From Streptomyces sp. CMB-StM0423 (GTDB lineage: Bacteria > Actinomycetota > Actinomycetes > Streptomycetales > Streptomycetaceae): 64,000 nt of DNA. Below, in pieces: positions 43,799 to 51,959 of the stretch. Below the pieces are notes generated by a model, which did no database searches, was not told the origin of the DNA, and worked only from the letters and a program-made list of their open reading frames with translations. Both the position numbers and the translations under genes were made by a program. Positions within the stretch are counted from its first letter, which is position 1; each line of letters starts with the position of its first letter. Location: assembly GCF_002847285.1 (NCBI RefSeq), contig NZ_CP025407.1, forward strand, positions 2,730,501 through 2,794,500, in the 5' to 3' direction.

Positions 43799-44635
43799 AT
43801 GACCGCACCACCGCACACCGCCCGCACCGGGAGCGACCACAGTTCCGGGGTACTGATCGACCTGCGCGGGGTCAGCAGGACGTACGACGAGGGCCCGCCC
43901 GCGCTGGACGACGTGACCCTCGCCGTACGCACCGGGCAGGCGCTCGCCGTCCTCGGCCCGTCCGGCAGCGGCAAGTCGACGCTGCTCAACCTCATCGCGG
44001 GCCTGGACCGGCCCGACTCCGGCACCGTCACCGTCGACGGGCTGCGCGTGGACGGGCTGAGCGAGAGCGCGTCGGCGAAGTACCGCAGGGCGTCGGTCGG
44101 GATGGTCTTCCAGTTCTTCAACCTGCTCGACGACCTGACCGTGGCCGACAACGTGCTGCTCCCGGCCCAGTTGGCCGGGATACCCCGCGCCCGCGCCGCC
44201 GCGCGGGCCGCGGAGCTGCTGGCGTACCTCGGCATCGAGCGGCACGCCCGCGCGTACCCCGGGCGGCTGTCGGGCGGGGAGCGGCAGCGCGTGGCGGTGG
44301 CGCGGGCGCTGATGAACCGCCCGTCGCTGCTGCTCGCCGACGAGCCCACGGGTGCGCTGGACACCGCGTCGGGGGCGGAAGTCCGCGAGCTGCTGCGGGA
44401 CTTGCACGCGGACGGGCAGACGATCGTGCTGGTCACGCACGACCTGGCGCTGGCGGAGTCGTGCGCGACACGGACGGTGGAACTGGTGGACGGGCGGATC
44501 GCGCGGGACAGCGCGGCCGACGAGAGGGACAGCGGCGGAGACGGCGGCGGTACGGGCAGCGGCACGGTCAGCGGTACGGGGACTCCGTACGGCATCTCCG
44601 CCGCGCAGGGCGACTCCCCCCGGGCCGCCCGGTGA
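43799..44635 (+). CDS. LolD-type ABC exporter ATP-binding protein
   Basis: A 278-residue ATPase. Walker A GPSGSGKST, Q-loop MVFQFFNLLDDL, signature LSGGERQR, Walker B LLLADEPTGALD, H-loop LVTHDLA. The last 40 residues are a Gly/Asp/Thr-rich tail (SGGDGGGTGSGTVSGTGT) not part of the domain. Its TGA overlaps the GTG of the permease gene (GTGA). ATG 43799 follows GGAGGA. It is divergent from the sensor kinase gene, which could regulate it. Confidence 0.88.
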   Translation: MTAPPHTARTGSDHSSGVLIDLRGVSRTYDEGPPALDDVTLAVRTGQALAVLGPSGSGKSTLLNLIAGLDRPDSGTVTVDGLRVDGLSESASAKYRRASVGMVFQFFNLLDDLTVADNVLLPAQLAGIPRARAAARAAELLAYLGIERHARAYPGRLSGGERQRVAVARALMNRPSLLLADEPTGALDTASGAEVRELLRDLHADGQTIVLVTHDLALAESCATRTVELVDGRIARDSAADERDSGGDGGGTGSGTVSGTGTPYGISAAQGDSPRAAR

Positions 44636-47064
44636 GCGCCCTGGGCCGGGTGGTGCGCGCCGGGGTGGGCCGGCGGCGCGTGCAGACCACCGTGATGGTG
44701 CTGACCACGGTGCTCACCGTCGCCGCGGCCGTGCTCGCGACCGGGCTGCTCGTCGCCTCCCGGGCGCCGTTCGACAACGCCTTCGCCCGGCAGCACGGCG
44801 CCCATCTCACCGGGGAGTTCGACGCCGCGAAGGCGACGGCCGCGCAGGTACGCGCCACCGCCGGTGCCGAAGGCGTCACCGCGGCCTCGGGCCCGTACGG
44901 AATCACCTCGCTGCGGCTGCGCGTCACCACCGCGCCCGAGGGGGCCAAGTCGCCGCCGCTGACGGTGGCGGGGCGGAAGTCGGCGGGCGGTGACGTGGAC
45001 GACCTGGACGTCACGGAGGGCCGCTGGGTGCGGGCGCCCGGCGAGATCGTGATCGAGTCGGGCGCGCGGTCGATGGACATGGCGCTCGGCGCGCAGGTGG
45101 AGGCGGACGGGGTGGCGGACGGGCCGGTGCTCACGGTCGTCGGGATCGCCGAGTCGGTGGGCGAGAGCGCGGACGGCTGGGTCGTACCGGCGCAGCTCGG
45201 CGAACTCAGCGCCGAAGGCGCCCGTCCCGACCGCCAGATGCTGTACCGGCTGACCGACGCGGACACGCGCGGCGAGGTCGCGTCGGCGCGCAAGGCGGTG
45301 GCGGCGGCCGCCCCCGCGGGGGCGCTGACGGGGTCTCAGTCGTACCTCGACGTCAAGCAGGCCGCGAACGAGGACACCGCCGCCTTCATCCCCTTCGTCA
45401 CCGCCTTCGCGCTGCTGGGGCTGGCGATGTCGGTGCTGATCGTGAGCATCGTCGTCAGCGGCGCGGTGGGCGCGGCGACGCGGCGGATCGGGGTGCTGAA
45501 GTCGCTGGGCTTCACGCCGTCGCAGGTCGCGCGGGCGTACATCGCGCAGGCGGCGATCCCGGCGGCGGCGGGCGCGGCGCTGGGCGCGGGAGTGGGCAAC
45601 GCGCTGTCCGTGCCGCTGATGAACGAGGTCGCCAGCGCGTACGGCACGGGGCGGGTCCTCATCCCGCTGTGGGTCTCGCTCGCGGTGCCGGCCGCGGTCC
45701 TCGCCCTGGTCGCGGCGACGGCCCTGGGCCCGGCGCTGCGCGCGGCCCGGCTGCATACGACGGCGGCGCTCAGCGTCGGCCGCACGCCGCGGGCGGCGCG
45801 GGGGCGCCGGGTGCGGCAGGCGCTGGGCCGGCTGCCGCTGCCGCGGGCGGTGGTGCTGGGCCTGGCGGGCCCGTTCGCCCGGCCCGCGCGGTCGGCGACG
45901 ATGGCGGCGGCGGTGACGTTCGGGGCGCTGACGGTGACGTTCGCGGTGGGTCTTGGGACGTCGCTGCTGGCGCTGGAGCGGGAGGGGACGCCGGACGAGG
46001 CGGGGGACGTGACGGTGCACCGGATGATGCCGCCGCCCGGGGCGGGCGCCCCGGGGACACCGGGCGCCCCCGGCGGCACGGAAGGCGACCCGGGCGCGCC
46101 CCCGCAGCCCCCGGCTCCGGCCGCCGGACCCGCCTCCGGCGCCTCCCCCGCGGAGATCACCGCGGCGATCGAGGCCCACCCGGAGACGGCACACCACTTC
46201 GCCACCGCCCGGACCGAGGTCGGCGTCTCCGGCCGCAAGGGCGCCGTGCCGCTGGTCACGTACCGCGGCAAGGCACCCGCCGACGGCTACCGCATGGCGG
46301 CGGGCCGCTGGTTCACCGCACCCGGCGAGGCGGTGGCCCCGGCGCGCTTCCTCCAGGCCACGAACACCGCCATCGGCGACACCGTCACCCTGCGGGACGG
46401 CGACCGCACCGCCGAACTCCGCATCGTCGGCGAGGTCTTCGACCTCAACGACGAGGGCCTGGCCGTACGCACCGCGCACGCCTCCGTCTCCGGCCTGGTC
46501 CCGAAGTGGGAGCCGGACGAGTACGTGGTGGACCTGGCCCCGGGCACGGACCGCGGCGCGTACGTCAAGGCGCTCAACGCGACCCTGGAGCCGCTGGGCG
46601 CGGAGGCGATGGCCGTGGCGCACAACGGGGACTCCCCCGTGCTCGTCGCCATGCAGGCCCTCATCGCGATGCTGACGGCGATGCTGGTGGCGGTGGCCTG
46701 CCTGGGCGTCCTCAACACCGTGGTCCTCGACACCCGCGAACGGGTCCACGACCTGGGCGTGTTCAAGGCCCTGGGCATGAGCCCGCGGCAGACGGTCGCG
46801 ATGGTCCTCACCTCGGTCGCGGGCATCGGCCTGGCGGCAGGCGCGGCGGGCGTCCCGCTGGGCGTGGCACTGCACCACTACGTGGTCCCGGAGATGGGCC
46901 GCTCGGTCGGCACGAATATCCCGGACGCCCTGGTCGAGATCTACCCGCCCGCGCACCTGGTCCTGCTGGCCCTGGCGGGCCTCGCGATCGCCACCGCGGG
47001 CGCGCTGCTCCCCGCCACCTGGGCCGCCGCCACGCGCACGGCAACCGCGCTGCGCTCGGAGTGA
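44632..47064 (+). CDS. Large FtsX/MacB-type ABC exporter permease
   Basis: An 810-residue permease with two FtsX domains. First membrane segment near 22-44 (TTVMVLTTVLTVAAAVLATGLL), then an external domain, three segments near 240-400, a second segment set starting near 420, a second external domain near 480-670 preceded by a Pro/Gly-rich insertion (PGAGAPGTPGAPGGTEG), and three final segments. Coupling loops IGVLKSLGFTPSQVARAYIAQA and LGVFKALGMSPRQTVAMVL are visible. GTG 44632 is coupled to the ATPase stop. Substrate unknown. Confidence 0.87.
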   Translation: MSALGRVVRAGVGRRRVQTTVMVLTTVLTVAAAVLATGLLVASRAPFDNAFARQHGAHLTGEFDAAKATAAQVRATAGAEGVTAASGPYGITSLRLRVTTAPEGAKSPPLTVAGRKSAGGDVDDLDVTEGRWVRAPGEIVIESGARSMDMALGAQVEADGVADGPVLTVVGIAESVGESADGWVVPAQLGELSAEGARPDRQMLYRLTDADTRGEVASARKAVAAAAPAGALTGSQSYLDVKQAANEDTAAFIPFVTAFALLGLAMSVLIVSIVVSGAVGAATRRIGVLKSLGFTPSQVARAYIAQAAIPAAAGAALGAGVGNALSVPLMNEVASAYGTGRVLIPLWVSLAVPAAVLALVAATALGPALRAARLHTTAALSVGRTPRAARGRRVRQALGRLPLPRAVVLGLAGPFARPARSATMAAAVTFGALTVTFAVGLGTSLLALEREGTPDEAGDVTVHRMMPPPGAGAPGTPGAPGGTEGDPGAPPQPPAPAAGPASGASPAEITAAIEAHPETAHHFATARTEVGVSGRKGAVPLVTYRGKAPADGYRMAAGRWFTAPGEAVAPARFLQATNTAIGDTVTLRDGDRTAELRIVGEVFDLNDEGLAVRTAHASVSGLVPKWEPDEYVVDLAPGTDRGAYVKALNATLEPLGAEAMAVAHNGDSPVLVAMQALIAMLTAMLVAVACLGVLNTVVLDTRERVHDLGVFKALGMSPRQTVAMVLTSVAGIGLAAGAAGVPLGVALHHYVVPEMGRSVGTNIPDALVEIYPPAHLVLLALAGLAIATAGALLPATWAAATRTATALRSE

Positions 47065-47068
47065 GGGG

Positions 47069-47106
47069 TAATTTGATTCGCTCCCGCTCGGGCCCGCCCG
47101 TACTCT
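47069..47106 (+). promoter_or_regulatory. AT-rich patch and possible promoter of the ABC-F leader
   Basis: TAATTTGATT at 47069-47078 is markedly AT-rich in this context, and TACTCT at 47101-47106 could be a -10 box 6 bp before the leader ATG. Antibiotic-response promoters of WhiB7/WblC type have AT-rich patches near the -35 box; the resemblance is loose. The spacing between patch and hexamer (22 bp) does not fit a standard promoter. Confidence 0.3.
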
Positions 47107-47112
47107 GGGGGC

Positions 47113-47148
47113 ATGTCTTTCTGTATGAAGCCCTGGTTCCGCCGCTGA
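47113..47148 (+). CDS. Eleven-residue leader peptide of the ABC-F gene
   Basis: ATG 47113 with GGGGG directly upstream opens an 11-codon frame, MSFCMKPWFRR, ending in TGA at 47146-47148. The last codons and the stop lie inside a perfect 11-bp hairpin (47135-47161), and the ABC-F start follows at 47248. Short leader ORFs overlapping hairpins control several ABC-F ribosome-protection genes: a ribosome stalled by antibiotic on the leader changes RNA folding and lets the gene be read. Here the arrangement fits, but stalling is not shown. Confidence 0.6.
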   Translation: MSFCMKPWFRR

Positions 47149-47161
47149 CGGCGGCGGAACC
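47135..47161 (+). promoter_or_regulatory. Attenuator-type hairpin overlapping the leader peptide stop
   Basis: GGTTCCGCCGC at 47135-47145 pairs perfectly with GCGGCGGAACC at 47151-47161; the loop TGACG contains the leader's stop codon. A second stem, GCCGGGC 47195-47201 with GCCCGGC 47216-47222, follows, and pyrimidine-rich sequence near 47175 could pair with either. A ribosome paused on the leader would cover the first stem and could shift the balance. Confidence 0.6.
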
Positions 47162-47247
47162 CGGTTGATCTCTCGCCCGCCGTCCTGGCCTTCTGCCGGG
47201 CGGCCCCCGCGTGGTGCCCGGCTCCATGACGAGCTGAGAGAACACGC

Positions 47248-48915
47248 ATGCTTCGTACTGATTCCTCTTCCCCCTTCTCCGCCCTGTCCCGGGACCTTCC
47301 CGCCGGCGCCGCCGCACACGTGCGCGCCGAGGGGATCGCGGTCCGCCTGGGCGAGCGCACGGTCCTGTCCGGCGCCGACGTCACGGTCTCGGCCGGTTCC
47401 CGGCTGGCCGTCGTCGGCGAGAACGGACGGGGCAAGACGACCCTGCTGCACGTCCTGGCCGGCACGCTGACGCCCGACGCGGGCACGGTCGCTCGTACGG
47501 GAACCCTGGCGCTCGTCGAGCAGACCCTGCACGTCGAGGACGAACGCACGGTGGGCGACCTGGTGAAAGAAGCGGTCGGGGACTCCCTGACCGCCCTGGA
47601 CCTGCTGGACACCGCGACCGAGGCACTTGCCCAGGGTGCGCCCGGCGCGGACGACGCCTACGCGCAGGCCCTGGAGATCGCCACCGCGCTGGACGCCTGG
47701 GACGCCGAGCGGCGCGTCGACGTCGCCCTGGAAGGACTTGGGGCCTGCACCGACCGCGACCGGCGCCTGGCGACCCTGTCGGTCGGGCAGCGCTACCGCG
47801 TGCGCCTGGCGGTCGTGCTGGGCTCGACCACCGATCTGCTGCTGCTGGACGAACCCACCAACCACCTGGACGCAGCAGCCCTGGGCTTCCTGGAACGCAG
47901 CCTGCGCGAGCGCGCCGGGGGCGTGGCCGTGGTCAGCCACGACCGGGCGCTGCTGCGCGCGGTCGCCACGGCCTTCCTGGACCTGGACCCGAGCCGGGAC
48001 GGTCGTGGTCGCCTGTACGCGGGCGGGTACGACGGCTGGGTCGGGGGCCGTCGCCGCGAGCGGGAGCGGTGGGAGCAGGAGTACGCCGCCCAGCAGGCCG
48101 AACACGCCCAGCTCACCCGGGCCGCCGAGGAGGCCCGCGGACGCCTCCAGACCGGCTGGCGCCCGGACAAGGGAACAGGAAAACACCAGCGCGCAACGCG
48201 CGCCGCCGGGGTCGTGCAGACCTTCAACAGGCGCGTGGAAGACCTCGAACGGCACCGCATCACCGTCCCCGAGCCGCCCCGGAGCCTGTCCTTCCCGGAC
48301 CTGCCCACCCGGGCCGGACGCCCGGTCCTGCACGGGCAGGACCTCACGGTCACCGGCCGCCTGCACCAGCCGGTCGAGGTGACGATCAGCGGCGGCGACC
48401 GGCTGCTGCTGACCGGCCCCAACGGGGCGGGCAAGTCCACCCTCTTGGGCGTGCTGGCCGGGCAGCTACTCCCCACCGGGGGCAGCCTGCACGTCCACCA
48501 CGACGCGCGGGTGGTCCTGCTGTCCCAGGAGGTCCCCGCCTGGAACCCGGAGCACACCGCGTACCGGGCGTACGAGGCACACGTGGACCGGCTCCGGTCC
48601 CGGGGGCTGAAAGGGACCGGGCCCTCGCTCAGCGGGCTGGGCCTGCTGGACGCGACAGCACTTCGTACGCCGGTGGGCCGCATGTCCCAGGGCCAGCAGC
48701 GGCGCCTGCACCTGGCGATGTGCCTGGCCGAACAGCCCGACCTGCTCATGCTGGACGAGTTGACCAACCACCTGTCGGCCTCCCTGGTCGACGAGCTGAC
48801 CCGGGCCCTGACGACCACGCCCTGCGCGGTCGTGGTCGCCACCCACGACCGGCAGTTGCTCGCCGACCTGGCCGACTGGCCCCGCCTGGAGCTGGCCGGG
48901 CCGCAGCAGGAGTGA
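47248..48915 (+). CDS. ABC-F ribosome-protection ATPase
   Basis: A 555-residue soluble protein with two ABC domains and no membrane segments. First domain: Walker [10 protein letters not shown], signature LSVGQRYR, Walker [12 protein letters not shown]. An Arg/Glu-rich interdomain linker follows ([24 protein letters not shown]) and is of moderate length. Second domain: Walker [10 protein letters not shown], signature MSQGQQRR, Walker [12 protein letters not shown], where Leu replaces the usual Pro. This build matches actinobacterial ABC-F proteins such as TlrC, OleB and LmrC, which remove macrolide- or lincosamide-type drugs from the ribosome. ATG 47248; expression is probably attenuated via a leader peptide. 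A 22-bp hairpin follows the stop. Confidence 0.85.
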   Translation: MLRTDSSSPFSALSRDLPAGAAAHVRAEGIAVRLGERTVLSGADVTVSAGSRLAVVGENGRGKTTLLHVLAGTLTPDAGTVARTGTLALVEQTLHVEDERTVGDLVKEAVGDSLTALDLLDTATEALAQGAPGADDAYAQALEIATALDAWDAERRVDVALEGLGACTDRDRRLATLSVGQRYRVRLAVVLGSTTDLLLLDEPTNHLDAAALGFLERSLRERAGGVAVVSHDRALLRAVATAFLDLDPSRDGRGRLYAGGYDGWVGGRRRERERWEQEYAAQQAEHAQLTRAAEEARGRLQTGWRPDKGTGKHQRATRAAGVVQTFNRRVEDLERHRITVPEPPRSLSFPDLPTRAGRPVLHGQDLTVTGRLHQPVEVTISGGDRLLLTGPNGAGKSTLLGVLAGQLLPTGGSLHVHHDARVVLLSQEVPAWNPEHTAYRAYEAHVDRLRSRGLKGTGPSLSGLGLLDATALRTPVGRMSQGQQRRLHLAMCLAEQPDLLMLDELTNHLSASLVDELTRALTTTPCAVVVATHDRQLLADLADWPRLELAGPQQE

Positions 48916-48922
48916 CGCGGCG

Positions 48923-48971
48923 CCACCCTCTGTGCGCGTACGCTGCGCGAGCGTACGCGCACGGAGGGTGG
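48923..48971 (+). terminator. 22-bp hairpin terminator after the ABC-F gene
   Basis: The left arm 48923-48944 (CCACCCTCTGTGCGCGTACG...) pairs with 48950-48971 over 22 bp with a single G-U pair, around a 5-nt loop. It starts 8 nt after the stop codon and is the longest hairpin in the window. It lies directly before the XRE/DUF397 pair. Confidence 0.8.
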
Positions 48972-49047
48972 ACAGTACTCATAACTGTCCGTGAGCATAG
49001 GTGCGTTGGGTGTGAGGTACGGGGCAGGTGCGCGAGAGGTGGCCGGG

Positions 49048-49902
49048 ATGGCCGATGGTACGAAGGAGACGGGTGGTGGCGATGGCTGCGGGAGCGAGCC
49101 GGAGTCGTCGGACAGCATGCGGACGTTCGGCGCGGTGGTCCAGGCGCTGCGAGAACACGCGGGGTTGAACCGGGAGCAGCTCGGGGAGCGCGTGCGGTAC
49201 TCGAAGCACACGGTGGCGTCGATCGAGGGCGGTCGGCGGATGCCGCCGCCGGACTTCGTGGAGCGGGCGGAGCCGGTGCTGGGGAACACGGGGGCGCTGC
49301 GGAGGTCGGTACCGCATCTGGCGCGACGGCCTGGGCTGGCGCGGTGGTTCCGGGAGTGGGCGAGGCTGGAGAGGGAGGCGATCACGCTGTACACGTACGA
49401 GAGCCGCGTGATTCCCGGCCTGCTTCAGACAGAAGCGTATGCGCGCGCGTCGTTCAGGAACCAGTTGCCGCCCCTGAGCGCAGCACAGATCGAGGACCAA
49501 TGGGAAGCACGGGCGGAGCGGCAGAGTCTTCTGCGGGAGCGGGTGAACACGGCGTTCAGCTTCATCCTGGAGGAGCACCTGCTTCTGCGCCGATTGGGCG
49601 GGGTGGAGGTCACCCGAGGGCTGATCGACCACCTTCTGGAGATCGCAGGGTTGCCGAACGTTGAGCTCCAGATCATGCCCCAAGTGCGCGAGACACACGC
49701 CGGACTGGCGGGCCCGATGCAACTACTGGAGACTCCGGAGAACCGCTGGTACGCCTACAGCGAGGCCCAACGCGGTGGGCTGTTCATCTCCGACCTCAAA
49801 GAGATCAGCGTGCTTCAGCAGCGGTATGCCAGGATGTGTGCGCAGGCTCTCACCTCCGAGGATTCCGTGAGCCTCTTGCTGCAGATGCGAGGAGCCCTAT
49901 GA
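49048..49902 (+). CDS. XRE-family regulator with DUF5753 (Scr1-like)
   Basis: A 284-residue protein. The N-terminal helix-turn-helix lies around 27-85 (VVQALREHAGLNREQLGERVRYSKHTVASIEGGRRMPPPDFVERAE), and the DUF5753 domain runs from about 95 to 280 (EREAITLYTYESRVIPGLLQTEAYARASF and NVELQIMPQVRETHAGLAGPMQLLE). Streptomycetes carry many such genes paired with a DUF397 gene, studied as regulator/toxin-antitoxin-like pairs affecting antibiotic production. ATG 49048 follows GAGAGG; the frame is open upstream to 48991. The ATGA overlap with the DUF397 gene links the two. Confidence 0.85.
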   Translation: MADGTKETGGGDGCGSEPESSDSMRTFGAVVQALREHAGLNREQLGERVRYSKHTVASIEGGRRMPPPDFVERAEPVLGNTGALRRSVPHLARRPGLARWFREWARLEREAITLYTYESRVIPGLLQTEAYARASFRNQLPPLSAAQIEDQWEARAERQSLLRERVNTAFSFILEEHLLLRRLGGVEVTRGLIDHLLEIAGLPNVELQIMPQVRETHAGLAGPMQLLETPENRWYAYSEAQRGGLFISDLKEISVLQQRYARMCAQALTSEDSVSLLLQMRGAL

Positions 49903-50147
49903 GCACCCGTGACCTGGCCTGGTTCAAGTCGAGCTACAGCAGCAGCCCCGACGGCGACTGCATCGAAGTCGCCGTCTCCTGGCGCAAGTCCAGCCACAGC
50001 AGCGGCGGCGACGGCGACTGCGTCGAGGTCGCCGCCTGCCCCTCCGCCGTTCACGTCCGTGACTCCAAGGACAAGACCGGCCCCCAGCTCACCTTCTCCC
50101 CCGACGCCTGGGCCGACTTCGTCGCCTTCGCCCGCCGCCAGCTCTGA
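49899..50147 (+). CDS. DUF397 protein with a duplicated motif
   Basis: An 82-residue protein. The family hallmark WFKSSYSSSPDGDCIEVA is at residues 9-26 and is repeated as WRKSSHSSGGDGDCVEVA at 28-45, followed by VHVRDSKDKTGPQLTFSPDAWADFVAFAR, the normal C-terminal half. Most members are about 60-65 residues with one copy. The duplication looks internal and in frame. ATG 49899 overlaps the XRE stop by 4 bp (ATGA), so the pair is translationally coupled. In such pairs this small protein is thought to counteract or be controlled by the XRE partner. Confidence 0.88.
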   Translation: MSTRDLAWFKSSYSSSPDGDCIEVAVSWRKSSHSSGGDGDCVEVAACPSAVHVRDSKDKTGPQLTFSPDAWADFVAFARRQL

Positions 50148-50150
50148 CCC

Positions 50151-50441
50151 CTACACCTCCGCCGCCTTCGGGTCCACCGGGTGGACCGCCAGGGCGTGGA
50201 CCGTCACGTCCATCCACGGCCACACCGGCAGCGACGAGATGATCGCGTGCATCTCCGTGGGGTCCGCCGCGCGCCACAGGCCCCAGTTGTCCGTGCGGCC
50301 CGGGACCCGCCACATGCGGACCAGGTGGCCCGCAGCGGCGAGTTCCGCCGCACGGCGGCGTTCGGCCTGGGAGACGGAGTCCTTGTGCTCCGGGTCCATG
50401 CCCTCGGGCCAGGTGATGCGTATGTTGATGAGGAATTCCAA
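50151..50441 (-). CDS. Muconolactone isomerase-like protein
   Basis: A 96-residue protein, MEFLINIRITWPEGMDPEHKDSV..., with the sequence [50 protein letters not shown], the characteristic fold of the muconolactone delta-isomerase (CatC) family. No other beta-ketoadipate pathway genes are nearby. It is the last gene of the minus-strand catabolic operon, 33 bp after the aldehyde dehydrogenase stop. Its reaction here is unknown; the family can act on lactones or as a small dimeric binding protein. Confidence 0.8.
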   Translation of the reverse strand: MEFLINIRITWPEGMDPEHKDSVSQAERRRAAELAAAGHLVRMWRVPGRTDNWGLWRAADPTEMHAIISSLPVWPWMDVTVHALAVHPVDPKAAEV

Positions 50442-50474
50442 GGGGCTCTCCTGTCGTCTCGTACGGGGATGGCG

Positions 50475-51959
50475 TCAGGCGCCGAACGGGTCCGCCGGGG
50501 TGCCGTATTCGGTGACCACGGACTTGGTCTGAAGGAATTCGGCGACCGCCTCGACGCCGTTCTCGCGGCCGATGCCGGACTGCTTGTAGCCGCCGAAGGG
50601 GACGCTCCAGTGCAGCAGGCGGTACGTGTTGACCCAGACCACGCCCGCCTGGAGCCGACGGGATGTGCGGTGGGCGCGGGCGGGGTCCCGGGTCCAGAGG
50701 CCGGCGGCCAGGCCGTATTCGACGGAGTTGGCGATCTCGACGGCCTCGTCGTCGGTGTCGAAGGGGTGGACGGTGACCACCGGGCCGAAGACCTCCTCGC
50801 GGCAGACGGCCGCGTCGGGGGCGGTGTCGACGAGGACGGTCGGCTCGTACCAGTAGCCCTCCTTGAAGTCCGGTGACACCGGCGCCCGCCGCCCGCCCGT
50901 CACCGCGCGGGCGCCGCCCGCCAGCGCCTCGTCCACGTACCCCGCGATCCGCTCCAACTGCGCCGCCGACGCCACCGGGCCCACGTGCGTCGCCGGGTCC
51001 GCCGGGTCGCCCACCCGCAGCCGCCGCACCGCCGCCGCGTACCCGCTCAGGAACTCCTCGTACACCTCGCGCTGTACGAGGATCCGCGAGCCCGCGACGC
51101 ACGTCTGGCCCGCGGCCGAGAACGCGCCCTGGCGGGCGGCGGTCACGGCGGCGTCCAGGTCGGCGTCGGCGAAGACGATGTGGGCGGACTTGCCGCCGGC
51201 CTCGCAGACGTAGCGCTTCATCAGGCCCGCCGCGCGCGCCCCGAGGGTGCGGGCGACCGCGGTGCTGCCGGTGAACGTCACCATCGCCACGTCCGGGTGC
51301 GCCACCAGCCGCCCGCCCTCCTCCGCGCCGCCGATGACGACGCTGACGACGCCCGGCGGCAGCCCGGCGTCGAGGGCCAGTTCCGCCAGCCGTACGGACG
51401 AGGCCGGGGCCTGCGGCGGCGGCTTGAGGATGACGGTGTTGCCCGCGGCGAGTGCCGGGGCCAGCTTCCACGAGCCCAGCGACAGGGCGCCGTTGAACGG
51501 CGTGAAGGCCGCGACGACGCCCAGCGGCTCCTGCCGGATCAGCGCGTCCGTCGTGGCGCCGAGCGTGCGGTGGCGGTCGTCGAGGGTCTCGGCCGCGGCG
51601 GCGAAGTAGCGGTACCAACGCGCCAGCGCCCGCACCTCGCCGCGGGTGGCCGCCAGCGGCTTGCCGTTCGCCAGGGTCTCCAGCCGGGCGAGTTCGTCGG
51701 CGTGGTCCACGATCACGTCGCCGAGCCGGTGGAGGAGGTCGGCACGGGCGTGCGCGGGCAGCGTGCCCCACGGTCCTTCGCGGAACGCCGCGGCGGCGCC
51801 GCGCACCGCGTCGTCCACGGCGTCCTGGTCGAGCCGGGCAGCCGCCCAGACGCGGCCGGTCGCCGGGTCGGTCAGCGGTACGGACGTGCCCGCGGGCGCG
51901 CGCCGGGCGCCCTCCGTGTGGGAGGTGTACTCGGCGGCGGCCGGGGTGGCGGGGGTCAT
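50475..51959 (-). CDS. NAD(P)-dependent aldehyde dehydrogenase
   Basis: A 494-residue enzyme that oxidises an aldehyde to an acid. The catalytic Cys is in FSAAGQTCVAGSR, the general-base Glu in VCEAGGKSAHIVF, and the NAD-binding region in VVAAFTPFNGALSLGSWKLAPALAAGN. The C-terminal motif is NTYRLLHWSVPFGGYKQSGIGRENG. ATG 51959 follows AAAGGACC; it overlaps the end of the ATPase gene before it by 4 bp, so it belongs to the transporter operon. It may oxidise an aldehyde released by the oxidoreductase at 57629. Confidence 0.93.
   Translation of the reverse strand: MTPATPAAAEYTSHTEGARRAPAGTSVPLTDPATGRVWAAARLDQDAVDDAVRGAAAAFREGPWGTLPAHARADLLHRLGDVIVDHADELARLETLANGKPLAATRGEVRALARWYRYFAAAAETLDDRHRTLGATTDALIRQEPLGVVAAFTPFNGALSLGSWKLAPALAAGNTVILKPPPQAPASSVRLAELALDAGLPPGVVSVVIGGAEEGGRLVAHPDVAMVTFTGSTAVARTLGARAAGLMKRYVCEAGGKSAHIVFADADLDAAVTAARQGAFSAAGQTCVAGSRILVQREVYEEFLSGYAAAVRRLRVGDPADPATHVGPVASAAQLERIAGYVDEALAGGARAVTGGRRAPVSPDFKEGYWYEPTVLVDTAPDAAVCREEVFGPVVTVHPFDTDDEAVEIANSVEYGLAAGLWTRDPARAHRTSRRLQAGVVWVNTYRLLHWSVPFGGYKQSGIGRENGVEAVAEFLQTKSVVTEYGTPADPFGA

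Noticed and set aside
43585-48366. 1593-residue minus-strand open frame
   Set aside because: Crosses the opposite-strand ABC exporter and ABC-F genes that have full domain motifs; typical high-GC stop-free shadow.
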